A DNA stretch of 64,000 bases from Pseudomonas sp. DNDY-54 (GCF_019880365.1 NZ_CP082271.1:4092001-4156000); one strand, 5' to 3'. Shown: positions 26,430-35,355, counted from the first letter of the stretch. The notes: a model not told the origin generated them from the letters alone. Made by a program: numbers and translations.

Positions 26430-26449
26430 ATCCTCACGAACATGAGGAT
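26430..26449. promoter_or_regulatory. hipBA operator-like repeat 3
   Basis: ATCCTCACGAACATGAGGAT is a perfect 7-bp inverted repeat (ATCCTCA/TGAGGAT, 6-nt spacer) ending 4 bp before the hipB start and overlapping a CATAAT -10-like sequence (26425-26430). The ATCC...GGAT ends recall the HipB operators of E. coli, which supports autoregulation. Confidence 0.65.
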
Positions 26450-26453
26450 AAAT

Positions 26454-26735
26454 ATGAAAATCCACATTACTGAACCGACCATGATCGGACCGGCAGTGCG
26501 AGCCACTCGCAAATCACTTGCGTTGCGACAGGATGATGCAGCTGGAACGATCGGGGTCAGCGAGAACTTCCTGAGCAAGGTAGAGCGCGGTGGAGACGCC
26601 GTCCAATGGAGCAAGCTGTTCCAGGTGATGCAGCAACTAGGCATCAAGGTCACTATCGAGATACCCGACTCAGCCTCCGATCTGTTTTCCGGGGAGCTTG
26701 AAAAAGCCCTGCAGAAGTCGAAGGCGCCGCTCTGA
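26454..26735 (+). CDS. hipB: HipB-like HTH antitoxin/repressor
   Basis: A 93-residue Xre-type DNA-binding protein. The helix-turn-helix runs about residues 17-60 (GPAVRATRKSLALRQDDAAG ... ENFLSKVERG). In HipBA systems this protein binds the operator and the HipA kinase and restrains its activity. The ATG at 26454 has GAGGA at the right distance; an in-frame ATG at 26442 lies inside the operator palindrome and has no site. The stop TGA shares one base with the hipA start (TGATG), so the pair is translationally coupled. Confidence 0.88.
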   Translation: MKIHITEPTMIGPAVRATRKSLALRQDDAAGTIGVSENFLSKVERGGDAVQWSKLFQVMQQLGIKVTIEIPDSASDLFSGELEKALQKSKAPL

Positions 26736-28036
26736 TGGCTCGCGCACTACTCGCCTGGATCAACGACCAGCACATCGGGACATTGCACGAGGACAATGGC
26801 ATCTGGGCTTTTGCCTATTCACCCCAATGGCTGGCGCACCCGGATCGGTTTTCGCTCTGTCCAGGCCTCCCTTTACAGGACGGGCTGCAGCGAGACGGAG
26901 CAACGCATAGACCGGCGCAATGGTACTTCGACAACCTCCTTCCCGAGGAAGGCCAACGAACCTTGCTAGCCAAGTCAGCCAACGTGGACGCCAATGATGC
27001 GTTTGCCTTGCTGGCGCATTACGGCACCGAGTCGGCCGGTTCAGTCACGCTATTGACTGAGGGTGCATCACAGTCGCCAGGCCCGGTCCATCCACTCCCG
27101 GACCCAGAGTTATCACGCCGCATCCAGCACATGCCGAAGATTCCGCTCAGTCAGGAGGCGAGGAAGCGGATGTCCCTGGCCGGCGCTCAGCACAAGCTGG
27201 CCGTCATCTTTCAAGACGATGCGTTGTTCGAGCCGGAAGGCGGAACAGCCTCAACCCATATCCTTAAGCCTGATCACCCGGACATCGCCTATGCACACTC
27301 AGTCATCAACGAATGGTTCATCATGAACCTCGCCAAACGCGTCGGGCTCAACGTACCGCCCGTCTGGCGCCGATATGTTCCCGAGCCCGTATATCTCATT
27401 CAGCGCTTCGACAGACAGCGCAGCGCAAATGGCGGGCATCGGATCCACAGTATCGACGCCTGCCAGCTTCTCGGGCTGGATAAAACATACAAGTACTTGG
27501 CCGGCAGCGTGGAAAGACTCGCAGAGCTGGCCGATCGCTGCCTCGTTCCGGTGGTCGCTCGGCGCATGCTTTTCCAATGGTTGGCTTTCAATGCTCTGGT
27601 GGGCAACACAGACGCACATTTGAAGAACATCAGCTTTCTGGTGCGACCCGAGGGTGTCCAGCTGGCGCCGTTCTATGACCTGCTGAGCACCGCCGTCTAC
27701 GACACGCAATCGTTCGACCAGGATAAATGGCCGGCGGGTACCTCGCTTGCATGGCCGATTGGCCCCAGCGCGAGGATGGCTAGCCTGACACGCGACACGC
27801 TCGTCGCCGCCGGCGTCACAATGGGTATCAAACCAGCCTCGGCCGGGCAGATGCTCGATCGTTTTCGCCGAAGCCTCGTAACTGCGGCAGACGTGCTTTA
27901 TCAGGAGGTCGAGCAGCAAAACCAAGGGCTGATTGAGCTGCATCCCGAGCTGCGTCAAACCTTCGCCGGAGAGCTTCGGTGCCTGCGTGCGATACGATCG
28001 GTCATTATCGGCGACATGAATCAGCGCCTGGCCTGA
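26735..28036 (+). CDS. hipA: HipA family serine/threonine kinase toxin
   Basis: A 433-residue kinase. N-terminal residues ~1-105 form the couple_hipA domain. The autophosphorylation loop is MSLAGAQHKLAV (residues ~147-158, usually GAQ-E-K, here His), the ATP lysine is in THILKPD, catalytic Asp and metal-binding Asn in GNTDAHLKNISFL, and the Mg-binding Asp in LAPFYDLLS. All catalytic residues are intact, so an active kinase is expected; the E. coli homologue phosphorylates GltX and induces persistence (established knowledge). It overlaps hipB by one base. The pair sits between aspA and an orphan binding protein and is probably an accessory acquisition (inference). Confidence 0.92.
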   Translation: MARALLAWINDQHIGTLHEDNGIWAFAYSPQWLAHPDRFSLCPGLPLQDGLQRDGATHRPAQWYFDNLLPEEGQRTLLAKSANVDANDAFALLAHYGTESAGSVTLLTEGASQSPGPVHPLPDPELSRRIQHMPKIPLSQEARKRMSLAGAQHKLAVIFQDDALFEPEGGTASTHILKPDHPDIAYAHSVINEWFIMNLAKRVGLNVPPVWRRYVPEPVYLIQRFDRQRSANGGHRIHSIDACQLLGLDKTYKYLAGSVERLAELADRCLVPVVARRMLFQWLAFNALVGNTDAHLKNISFLVRPEGVQLAPFYDLLSTAVYDTQSFDQDKWPAGTSLAWPIGPSARMASLTRDTLVAAGVTMGIKPASAGQMLDRFRRSLVTAADVLYQEVEQQNQGLIELHPELRQTFAGELRCLRAIRSVIIGDMNQRLA

Positions 28037-28115
28037 GTCCGTGGCGAAACCGTGATATGCCACAAGGCCTGTTCCAGGGCCCTTGCGTAGAATCCGCCGA
28101 TTCTTCGGAGGCCCC

Positions 28116-28874
28116 ATGCGCAAACTACTCGCCATCACCCTGTTGTTCAGCTCGATCTTCGGCGCATCGCTCGTCCATGCGGAGCTCCCGCAAGGCTACG
28201 AAGTGATCCTGCAGACCGAGAACTTCCCGCCTTTCAACATGGCTGACGGTGGCAAGAACTTCGCACGTGAAGAGCATATTCAGGGCATCAGTGCGACGAC
28301 CGTCCGCGAGATGTTCAAGCGCGCCGGCATTGCCTATTCGATGACGCTGCGCTTCCCTTGGGATCGCATTTACCAGTCAACGCTGGACCTTCCCAACCAC
28401 GGGCTTTTTTCCACCTCCATGACCGACGCGCGCCGACCGCTGTTCAAGTGGGTCGGCCCGATTGCCCAATACGAAAGTGTGCTGCTATCAGCGCCCGGAT
28501 CGAGCCTCAAGCTGGCCAGCCTCGAACAGGCCAAGGGCTATACCATCGGTGCTTACAAAAGCAGCGCGGTAAGTCAGCGGGTCGAAGCGCAGGGCCTCAC
28601 ACCCGTCAATTCGCTCCGCGACCAGGAAAACCTCGAAAAACTGCTCAGTGGCAAAATCGACCTTTGGGCTACATCCAATCCGGTCTGGCGCTACTACGCC
28701 AAGCAGGAAGGCGTGAACGGCCTCAACACGGTGCTGGTGTTCAACTCCTCTCCCTTATACCTAGCGCTGAACAAGGACACGCCGGATGAAGTCGTCACCC
28801 GCCTGCAGAAGGCGCTGGACGAGATGAAGACCGAGGGTTACGGCACCTGCACCAAACACCCCGAACTCTGCTGA
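28116..28874 (+). CDS. Periplasmic amino-acid-type solute-binding protein, orphan (paralogue 3)
   Basis: A 252-residue exported protein closely related to the two at 1431-2180 and 2459-3205. The signal peptide ends near SLVHA; the mature part has LQTENFPPFNMADGGKNFAR, EMFKRAGIAYSMTLRFPW, LFKWVGPI and YTIGAYKSSAVSQ. TPDEVVTRLQKALDEMK near the end is nearly identical to paralogue 1, but the C-terminus then differs: GYGTCTKHPELC replaces the GAIDAIMRRYL-type ending, adding two cysteines and losing the terminal helix. The start at 28116 follows CGGAGG. No transporter genes are adjacent. Confidence 0.86.
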   Translation: MRKLLAITLLFSSIFGASLVHAELPQGYEVILQTENFPPFNMADGGKNFAREEHIQGISATTVREMFKRAGIAYSMTLRFPWDRIYQSTLDLPNHGLFSTSMTDARRPLFKWVGPIAQYESVLLSAPGSSLKLASLEQAKGYTIGAYKSSAVSQRVEAQGLTPVNSLRDQENLEKLLSGKIDLWATSNPVWRYYAKQEGVNGLNTVLVFNSSPLYLALNKDTPDEVVTRLQKALDEMKTEGYGTCTKHPELC

Positions 28875-28883
28875 ACCGAACCA

Positions 28884-28910
28884 ACCGCTGACGTGCAACG
28901 CGTCAGCGGT
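28884..28910 (+). terminator. Stem-loop after the third binding-protein gene
   Basis: ACCGCTGACG (28884-28893) pairs with CGTCAGCGGT (28901-28910) around a 7-nt loop, 9 bp after the stop codon. No T-run follows, so termination efficiency is uncertain. Confidence 0.5.
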
Positions 28911-29006
28911 CCGCACCGCCGCTAGCCCTCCCGCCTCGTTTCATCGCCTTTACCCACGACATTTACGCGATTTGGCCAGCCCGGTCAGGCAACGCATGGG
29001 CGATCG

Positions 29007-29831
29007 TTAGTTGATTTCGAACAACCCATCGCGCACGGATACCAATGACAGCCGCTCACGGATTTCCGGATCGATGCGAGGATCATCCAGGCCATACAGC
29101 ATGACCTGACGATAGGCATTGACCCGGTTGATCTCGGTGCCCAGGTACTCCCAGACCACGCGGGTGCAAACCGGGGTGCGGCGATCGCCACTGGAGACGC
29201 CGGTTTTCAGCCCATTGAGGCGGCTGATTCGGCTTTTGAAGCTGGGAATGAGGATGGTCTGGCTCATCTCGTTATTGGTCAGCGACTCGTAGTCGATGAG
29301 GAACAGCCGATCCTGCAAAAAGAACGCCGCGCCCAGATAGCGGCAGCGCACCACGCCGTCTTCCTGATTGGGATTGTCCGCACGCGACTGCTCCTGGCGT
29401 TCCTGCCGTTCGAAGACAAAGCTGCCGCGATCTTCGCGCACGTGCACCAGCGACAGCAGAATCTGGCCTGGCACGGACATGCAATTGGCGTATTCGAAGT
29501 AATAACCGCAATAACGGGACAGGCTGCTGCTGGCGTTATCACGCAGGGGCTGGAACAGCTCCAGCAACGGATCGCTGGCAGCGATGCGCTCCTGATCATG
29601 GCTGCGCATGCCGATCAGTTGGGTGAACTGATCGGTTGGCAGGCTCAGCTCATAACCTTCGACGCCGAAAAAATCACAGATACGTTTGAGGTTGTGCGCC
29701 GTTGGCCGACTCTGGCCGTTGACGTACTTATTGAACTGCCCGCGGTTGATCGACAGCTTTCGGCAGACCTCCGCAATTGATCGGTAGTGGCTGCACAGCA
29801 GCTTTAGGTTGGCGCCGAAGTGATCCTGCAT
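29007..29831 (-). CDS. Helix-turn-helix transcriptional regulator
   Basis: A 274-residue regulator with an N-terminal Xre-like HTH (residues ~5-60: ANLKLLCSHYRSIAEVCRKL, INRGQFNKYVNG, RICDFFGV) and a long C-terminal domain with no recognised name, rich in aromatic and charged residues (YCGYYFEYANCM, FFLQDRLFLIDYESL). The start MQDHFGANLKLL is chosen over a longer frame that runs into the intergenic region. It is divergent from the Na+/alanine symporter gene, 151 bp apart, with repeats between them that could be its operator; local control of the symporter is inferred. Confidence 0.8.
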   Translation of the reverse strand: MQDHFGANLKLLCSHYRSIAEVCRKLSINRGQFNKYVNGQSRPTAHNLKRICDFFGVEGYELSLPTDQFTQLIGMRSHDQERIAASDPLLELFQPLRDNASSSLSRYCGYYFEYANCMSVPGQILLSLVHVREDRGSFVFERQERQEQSRADNPNQEDGVVRCRYLGAAFFLQDRLFLIDYESLTNNEMSQTILIPSFKSRISRLNGLKTGVSSGDRRTPVCTRVVWEYLGTEINRVNAYRQVMLYGLDDPRIDPEIRERLSLVSVRDGLFEIN

Positions 29832-29843
29832 GGTCGATCCCTG

Positions 29844-29887
29844 TGATGCGAGCGGCGCGATTCTAGCATCAACTCGCATCAATTCGC
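29844..29887. promoter_or_regulatory. Repeats in the HTH regulator/symporter intergenic region
   Basis: GCATCAACTC (29866-29875) and GCATCAATTC (29876-29885) are tandem direct repeats exactly 10 bp apart, and TGATGCGAG (29844-29852) is an inverted copy of CTCGCATCA (29873-29881). Placement between divergent genes suggests a regulator binding region. Confidence 0.5.
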
Positions 29888-29982
29888 CGCGATCCGCGCA
29901 ATTGCATGACCGGTGCGTCTGGCCAACCATTCCCGCCCGGCGTTCCTTTCACCCGCAAAACAACAAGAGAGACCCTACCGCC

Positions 29983-31428
29983 ATGCTCGATCTTCTCAAC
30001 GATCTCATCTGGAGCAAGCTGCTCATCGTGATGCTGATAGGCCTCGGCCTGTATTTCACCATCGCCTCGCGCTTCGTCCAGTTTCGCTACTTCACCAGCA
30101 TGTTCCGCATCTTCGGTGAAGCCTTCAAACGTCAGCCAGGACAGCTCAGTTCATTCCAGGCGCTGATGCTCAGCGTCGCCGGCCGCGTAGGCGCGGGCAA
30201 CATCGCCGGCGTTTCGGTCGCCATCATGCTCGGCGGGCCGGGCGCGATCTTCTGGATGTGGATCGTCGCGCTGGTCGGCATGGCGACCAGCTACTTCGAA
30301 TGCTCACTGGCACAGCTGTACAAGCGTCGCGAGGCGGACGGCGGCTATCGTGGCGGCCCCGCTTTCTACATCCAGCACGGCCTCGGCCAGCGCTGGCTGG
30401 GCATCGTGGTATCGCTGCTGCTGCTGGTGACCTTCGGCTTCGGCTTCAATGCGGTGCAGTCGTACACCGTGGCCAGCTCAATGAACGACACCTTCGGCGT
30501 GCCAACGTATGTCAGCGGCATCGCACTGATGGTGGTGATCGGGCTGATCATCTTCGGTGGCATCAAGCGCATCGCTAAGTTCGCCGACGTACTCGTGCCG
30601 GTCATGGCATTCGCCTACATCGCCATGGCGATTTTCGTCATCGGCAGCAACGCTGCGCAGATACCGGAAGCGTTTGGCACCATCTTCAACGCCGCTTTCG
30701 GCCTGGAGCCGGCGTTCGCGGGTGGCATTGGCGCGGCAATCATCATGGGCGTCAAGCGCGGCCTGTTTTCCAACGAAGCAGGTCTGGGCAGCGCACCCAA
30801 CGTGGCGGCGGTGGCCGAGGTCAAGCACCCAGTGGCGCAGGGCATCGTGCAGTCGCTCAGCGTGTTCATCGACACCATCGTGCTGTGCAGCTGCACCGCA
30901 CTGATCATCATCCTCTCCGGTGTGTTCGAGCCCGGCAGCGAGATGGCCGGCGTGGTGCTGACGCAAACCGCCGTTGCCGCGGTCGTCGGTGAGTGGGGCC
31001 GCGTATTCGTCAGCCTCGCGCTGTTGCTGTTCGTGTTCACTACGCTGATCTACAACTACTACCTAGGTGAGAACGCGCTTGGCTTCTTCACCAGCAAACG
31101 GTGGCCGGTCATGGTCTATCGTCTGATGGTCGTCGGCCTCGTCATGTGGGGTTCGGTGCAGAACCTTGGCACCGTGTTCGCCTTCGCAGACGTCACCATG
31201 GGCCTGCTGGCGATCTGTAACCTGATCGCATTGGCGCTGTTGTTCAAGGTTGGCCTGCGCCTGATGCGTGACTACGATGGCCAGCGCGACGCCGGTGTTG
31301 AGTCGCCCGTGTTCGACCCCAAGCATTTCGCTGACCTGGATCTGGACCCAAGCGTCTGGCCGGCCAAGGGCACGGCTGACTCACCCGCCGAGAGTACGGT
31401 GGTCGTGTCACCGGCGCACACGCGCTAG
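29983..31428 (+). CDS. Sodium:alanine symporter family protein (AGCS)
   Basis: A 481-residue membrane transporter with about 10-11 helices. The family signature is close to AGRVGAGNIAGVSVAIMLGGPGA-type sequence at residues ~67-90, and GVKRGLFSNEAGLGSAPNVA lies in the central conserved region. AGCS carriers import alanine or glycine with Na+. The start at 29983 gives MLDLLNDLIWSKLLIVMLIG, the expected first helix; the longer frame upstream overlaps the regulator's promoter. A clear hairpin terminator follows 20 bp after the stop. The divergent HTH gene is its probable regulator. Confidence 0.93.
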   Translation: MLDLLNDLIWSKLLIVMLIGLGLYFTIASRFVQFRYFTSMFRIFGEAFKRQPGQLSSFQALMLSVAGRVGAGNIAGVSVAIMLGGPGAIFWMWIVALVGMATSYFECSLAQLYKRREADGGYRGGPAFYIQHGLGQRWLGIVVSLLLLVTFGFGFNAVQSYTVASSMNDTFGVPTYVSGIALMVVIGLIIFGGIKRIAKFADVLVPVMAFAYIAMAIFVIGSNAAQIPEAFGTIFNAAFGLEPAFAGGIGAAIIMGVKRGLFSNEAGLGSAPNVAAVAEVKHPVAQGIVQSLSVFIDTIVLCSCTALIIILSGVFEPGSEMAGVVLTQTAVAAVVGEWGRVFVSLALLLFVFTTLIYNYYLGENALGFFTSKRWPVMVYRLMVVGLVMWGSVQNLGTVFAFADVTMGLLAICNLIALALLFKVGLRLMRDYDGQRDAGVESPVFDPKHFADLDLDPSVWPAKGTADSPAESTVVVSPAHTR

Positions 31429-31448
31429 TCGCACGCGACGAGGAATAA

Positions 31449-31473
31449 CAGGGGCCGCTAAGGCCCCTGTTTC
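31449..31473 (+). terminator. Intrinsic terminator after the symporter gene
   Basis: CAGGGGCC (31449-31456) pairs with GGCCCCTG (31462-31469) around a 5-nt loop, followed by TTTC. It separates the symporter from the asparaginase gene, whose ribosome binding site TAGGAGG follows closely. Confidence 0.75.
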
Positions 31474-31488
31474 ATATAGGAGGCAGCG

Positions 31489-32481
31489 ATGCCGGGTTCC
31501 AGAAATATAGTGGTGCTGTACACCGGCGGCACGATCGGCATGCAGCAGAGCGCCGAAGGCCTGATGCCTGCCTCCGGATTCGCCGGACGGCTGCGCGAGC
31601 AGCAGGATCAGCAACCGCAGCTGACCCTTCCCGACTGGCAGTTTCGCGAGCTACTGCCGCCTATCGACAGCGCCAACATGAACCAGACCAACTGGCTGGC
31701 CATGGTCGAAGCGATACGTGCCGGCGTTGAGCTGGACGGCTGCGACGGTGTACTGGTGCTGCACGGCACCGACACCCTGGCCTACAGCGCGGCTGCCCTG
31801 AGCTTCCTGTTGCTCGGGCTCGAAGTGCCGGTCGTGCTGACCGGTTCCATGCTGCCGGCCGGCGTGCCGGGCAGCGATGCCTGGGACAATCTGTTCGGTG
31901 CGATGCAGGCGCTGCACGCAGGCGTCCCGTCTGGCGTGCATCTGTACTTCAGCGGCACGCTGATGCCTGGGGTTCGGGCCAGCAAGCTGGGCACTGCGAC
32001 GCTCGACGCGTTCAGCGTCCTCCCTCGCTTGCGCCAGGGGCAGCGGGCGCCCAGCGTCCCGGCTACGCTCGATTTCCGCCAGCCGCGTCGAACCGTCAAC
32101 CTGGCGGTACTGCCGCTGTATCCGGGTATCCAGGCGGCGCAGCTACGTGCCGTGCTGGCCAGCGGCGTGCAAGGATTGGTCCTCGAATGCTACGGGAGTG
32201 GAACCGGCCCGGCCGATGATGCCGAACTGCTAGGGACCTTGAGGGACGCGCACGGGCGTGGCGTGGTGTTGGTGGCAATCAGTCAGTGTCCGCAGGGTCA
32301 TGTCGACTTCGGGATTTACGCCGCCGGCAGCCAACTAGCTGCCAGCGGGTTGATATCCGGCGGCGGCATGACGCGCGAAGCGGCGCTGGGCAAGTTGTTC
32401 GCGCTACTCGGTGCCGGGTTGTCGCAAACCGAAGCCGAACACTGGTTCGCCCTCGACCTCTGTGGCGAGCGCGCCGACTAG
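31489..32481 (+). CDS. Asparaginase (type I-like)
   Basis: A 330-residue L-asparaginase/glutaminase. The first catalytic threonine is in VVLYTGGTIGM (residues 7-17) and the second in LVLHGTDTLAYSA (around residue 88-100), with SMLPAGVPGSDAWDN after it. There is no signal peptide, so it acts in the cytoplasm, hydrolysing asparagine to aspartate. The ATG at 31489 follows TAGGAGGCAGCG. Together with aspA and the alanine symporter nearby it suggests an amino-acid use region. The convergent sensor kinase gene ends 6 bp after its stop. Confidence 0.92.
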   Translation: MPGSRNIVVLYTGGTIGMQQSAEGLMPASGFAGRLREQQDQQPQLTLPDWQFRELLPPIDSANMNQTNWLAMVEAIRAGVELDGCDGVLVLHGTDTLAYSAAALSFLLLGLEVPVVLTGSMLPAGVPGSDAWDNLFGAMQALHAGVPSGVHLYFSGTLMPGVRASKLGTATLDAFSVLPRLRQGQRAPSVPATLDFRQPRRTVNLAVLPLYPGIQAAQLRAVLASGVQGLVLECYGSGTGPADDAELLGTLRDAHGRGVVLVAISQCPQGHVDFGIYAAGSQLAASGLISGGGMTREAALGKLFALLGAGLSQTEAEHWFALDLCGERAD

Positions 32482-32487
32482 CGCGGC

Positions 32488-35355
32488 TCAGCTCGGACTC
32501 GTGTCCAGCGCCTGCAGGCAGGCGCGGACCTGGCGGCGAAGTTCGTCCAGGTCGATGGGCTTCGCCAGACGCGCCTGACAGTCCACCCGCGACCCGGCTT
32601 CGCTCGCTGCTGTCAGCACAATGACCGGCAGATGACGCGTGGCCGGAGTCTGGCGCAGCAGCGACAGCAGCTCGCCACCGCTCAGCTCAGGCAGGTTGAG
32701 ATCCAGCAATAACAGATCGGGCGGATCGCTGAGCAACTGCTCCAGTGCTGTCCTGCCATTGTCGATCACGCTGACCTCGGCCATATCGGCCAGCGCTTTG
32801 TGCACGAGCGTCTGACTGGCCGGATCATCTTCGACGTAAACAATGCGCGGCCGCTCGTGGACCAGTGTCTCGGGATGCGGCTCGAGAACCGGCAGAGAGA
32901 TCCAGAACACACTCCCAATGCCCAGCTCGCTTTTCACACCGATGCTACCGCCCATCAGCTTGGCGTACTCGAGGCACAGCGACAGGCCGATGCCGGCGCC
33001 CTGGATGTTCGAGCTCTCGCGACCCAGCCGCTGGAAGGGTTCGAACATCTGCGCCTGCAGCGACGCGTCGATGCCCAGACCGCTGTCTTCGACGAGCAGA
33101 CGCACCTGACCGCCCAGCGTTTCGATCCCAAGCACTACACGCCCGGACGGCGTGTTGTACTTGATCGCGTTGGACAGCAAATTGAGCAGCACCTGACGCA
33201 AACGTCGCGGCTCGGCCAGCACCTCAATGGGCGCCTCCGGCAAACCAACCTGCAGCGTCAAACCGTGGCGCCGGATGTCGAGTGCCACCAGCTCGGCACA
33301 TTCGCGCATCAGGGACGTCACTTCGACCCGTTTGAGCTCAAGTCGCGGCCGCTCGGCCTGCAGGCTCGACCAATCGAGAATGTCGCCCAGCAGCTGGTTC
33401 AAATGGCGGCTGGCCAGCAGGATTTCATCGAGATAATCGGCCGCTTCGGGGTCGGCTTCCGGCGAGCAGTCCATGCGCATCAGCTGAGCGAAGCCGAGGA
33501 TCGCGTTCAACGGCGTACGCAGTTCATGGCTGATGCTGGAGATCAGATGTGTCTTGGCCTCGTTGGCCGCCTGAGCCTGCTGCGTAACATGGCGCAAATC
33601 TTCCTCGACCCGCTTGATCGCATCGATGTCGACATGGGTGCCCGCCAACAACGTGGCCTCGCCAGTCCCGGGGTCGCGCTCGATCACCCTCCCCCGACTG
33701 AGCAGCCAGTGGTAGTCGCCTAGCGCATCGGCGAAGCGGAACTCACACTCGTAGTGCAGTGCGTGGCCGCTCTGCATCCGTAGCCGTTCGGCACGCATGC
33801 GGGGCACGTCACGCGGGTGAATGCGTTGCATGAACTGCGCATCGCTGAGCTGCGCCGAAGGCAATCCGAAGCGCGTCGGAAGGCGACCGCGAAACTGCAA
33901 CGTGCCGCTTCGCAGATCGTTTTCCCAGAGGCTTTCGGTGGCGCTCTCCAGTACCAGTTCCAGGCGGTTCTGGGCCTGCGACCGCTGCGTTTCGCTGAGC
34001 TCCAGCTGACCGCCAATGGTCCGGGTGTGCTGCGCCAGATCGTCGAGTTCGCGGATATCGGATGAAACGGGCTGCGGGCGCCACTGGCCCTGGCCGATCT
34101 GCCCCATCATTTCGGAAATGCTGGCAATGGGCGAAAGCAACGCCTGGCTGAGCTGCCGAGCCCGCAGCCACATATAGGCGAAAAACAGCAGGTAGAACAG
34201 CAGCAGGCCGGCAATCAAAAGGCAGCCAATCTGCTGAAAGCGGCTCGCCAGCGCGTTGGTCTGGCTGAACACCTCCGTCTCGTCCACAACGGCCAGCAGA
34301 TGCCAGCCGGTCTGCTCCACCGTCGACCAGGCCACCAGCTGCTGGCGGCCGCCGAGGCTGAGACGCTGCACGCCTTCGTCCTGTGCAGTGATCGCGTCCG
34401 CCAACTGACGGGTTTCTGGCCGGCGGCCAAGGCGGAAGTCCTCAGGTTTGAATATCTCCTGGCGGATCGCCTCCTCGTAAGAATGCTCGGTCAGCTCATC
34501 AAGGCCAAACTGGTGCTCGCCTGCTTCGGGCAGCGCCATGATCGTGAGATCACGGCTGATCAGCATGGCGTAGCCGCTCCAGGGAACCCTCAGTTTGCCG
34601 ATCTGCTGGAGGATGCGGCTGACAGTGATGTCGATGCCACTGACCCCTTCCAGAAAGTCGTCGCGATACACCGGCGCGATGGCCGACATCATCCAGCCGT
34701 GCCCGGCCGGGTCCAGATAGACATCGGTCCAAACCACTTGCCGAGTGGGGTTGTGCCAGGAGCTGGCCAGGTAATAGAAGTTGTAGCTGGGGATGTTCAT
34801 GTCCGACGGATATTGCTCGGCGGTATTGAACCAGGGGTAGATGTGGTTGTAGCTGTCCCAACTGTTGAAATACAGGCTGGCAATCAGCGGGTTGCCGGCG
34901 TGCAGCTCCTTCATCAGAGGGTCGAGGCGGCGCAGTCGCGCCACCTTTTCCAGGTCCTGCTGCTCGGGTTCGGTCGCAGCGGAATAAAAGCTTGCCGCAC
35001 CGCCTTCGTCGCGGGGACTGTAACGCGCGCCTTCGGCGCCCAGCTGCAGCGCCGCGCTCGGTGCCGGCCTGTCATCGTCCAGCGCGCGGAGCGTGAAGTT
35101 GCGCAACAGTCTGGTGGCGCCCTCTACCTCTTGCAGCTGCTGACCAATGATTCGCGCCTCACGGCCGACCGCCGACTGCAGTTCGGCGAGCGCCGTTTCG
35201 CGCAGATGCTCGATTTGCGCATCGCGGATAGCGTTGTTGGTCAGCAGATAGGCGGCGATCAGCACCACCTCGACCAGCACCAACGGAATCAAGGCGCTGC
35301 GCACGAACGCCCGCCAGATCCATTGGCGTATCCCGGTAGGGGTTTTCAATGACAC
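32488..35355 (-). CDS. Hybrid sensor histidine kinase/response regulator with periplasmic Cache domain
   Basis: A 955-residue membrane kinase. Residues ~19-40 are the first membrane helix, ~45-370 a periplasmic dCache-type sensor (ASLYFNSWDSYNHIYPWF, VSGIDITVSRILQQIG), ~375-397 the second helix, ~470-585 a PAS domain, H610 in SSISHELRTPLNAILGF the phosphorylated histidine, N-box LLNLLSNAIKYN, G-boxes EDSGLGIDAS and GAGIGLSL, and ~837-950 a receiver with the aspartate in LLLLDLNLPELSGG. It probably reads a small periplasmic ligand and passes phosphate to an unlinked partner; no response-regulator gene is next to it. It is convergent with the asparaginase gene. Confidence 0.92.
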   Translation of the reverse strand: MSLKTPTGIRQWIWRAFVRSALIPLVLVEVVLIAAYLLTNNAIRDAQIEHLRETALAELQSAVGREARIIGQQLQEVEGATRLLRNFTLRALDDDRPAPSAALQLGAEGARYSPRDEGGAASFYSAATEPEQQDLEKVARLRRLDPLMKELHAGNPLIASLYFNSWDSYNHIYPWFNTAEQYPSDMNIPSYNFYYLASSWHNPTRQVVWTDVYLDPAGHGWMMSAIAPVYRDDFLEGVSGIDITVSRILQQIGKLRVPWSGYAMLISRDLTIMALPEAGEHQFGLDELTEHSYEEAIRQEIFKPEDFRLGRRPETRQLADAITAQDEGVQRLSLGGRQQLVAWSTVEQTGWHLLAVVDETEVFSQTNALASRFQQIGCLLIAGLLLFYLLFFAYMWLRARQLSQALLSPIASISEMMGQIGQGQWRPQPVSSDIRELDDLAQHTRTIGGQLELSETQRSQAQNRLELVLESATESLWENDLRSGTLQFRGRLPTRFGLPSAQLSDAQFMQRIHPRDVPRMRAERLRMQSGHALHYECEFRFADALGDYHWLLSRGRVIERDPGTGEATLLAGTHVDIDAIKRVEEDLRHVTQQAQAANEAKTHLISSISHELRTPLNAILGFAQLMRMDCSPEADPEAADYLDEILLASRHLNQLLGDILDWSSLQAERPRLELKRVEVTSLMRECAELVALDIRRHGLTLQVGLPEAPIEVLAEPRRLRQVLLNLLSNAIKYNTPSGRVVLGIETLGGQVRLLVEDSGLGIDASLQAQMFEPFQRLGRESSNIQGAGIGLSLCLEYAKLMGGSIGVKSELGIGSVFWISLPVLEPHPETLVHERPRIVYVEDDPASQTLVHKALADMAEVSVIDNGRTALEQLLSDPPDLLLLDLNLPELSGGELLSLLRQTPATRHLPVIVLTAASEAGSRVDCQARLAKPIDLDELRRQVRACLQALDTSPS

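Noticed and set aside
34300..35352. 350-codon plus-strand frame opposite the sensor kinase
   Set aside because: Antisense shadow of a gene with clear kinase and Cache motifs.
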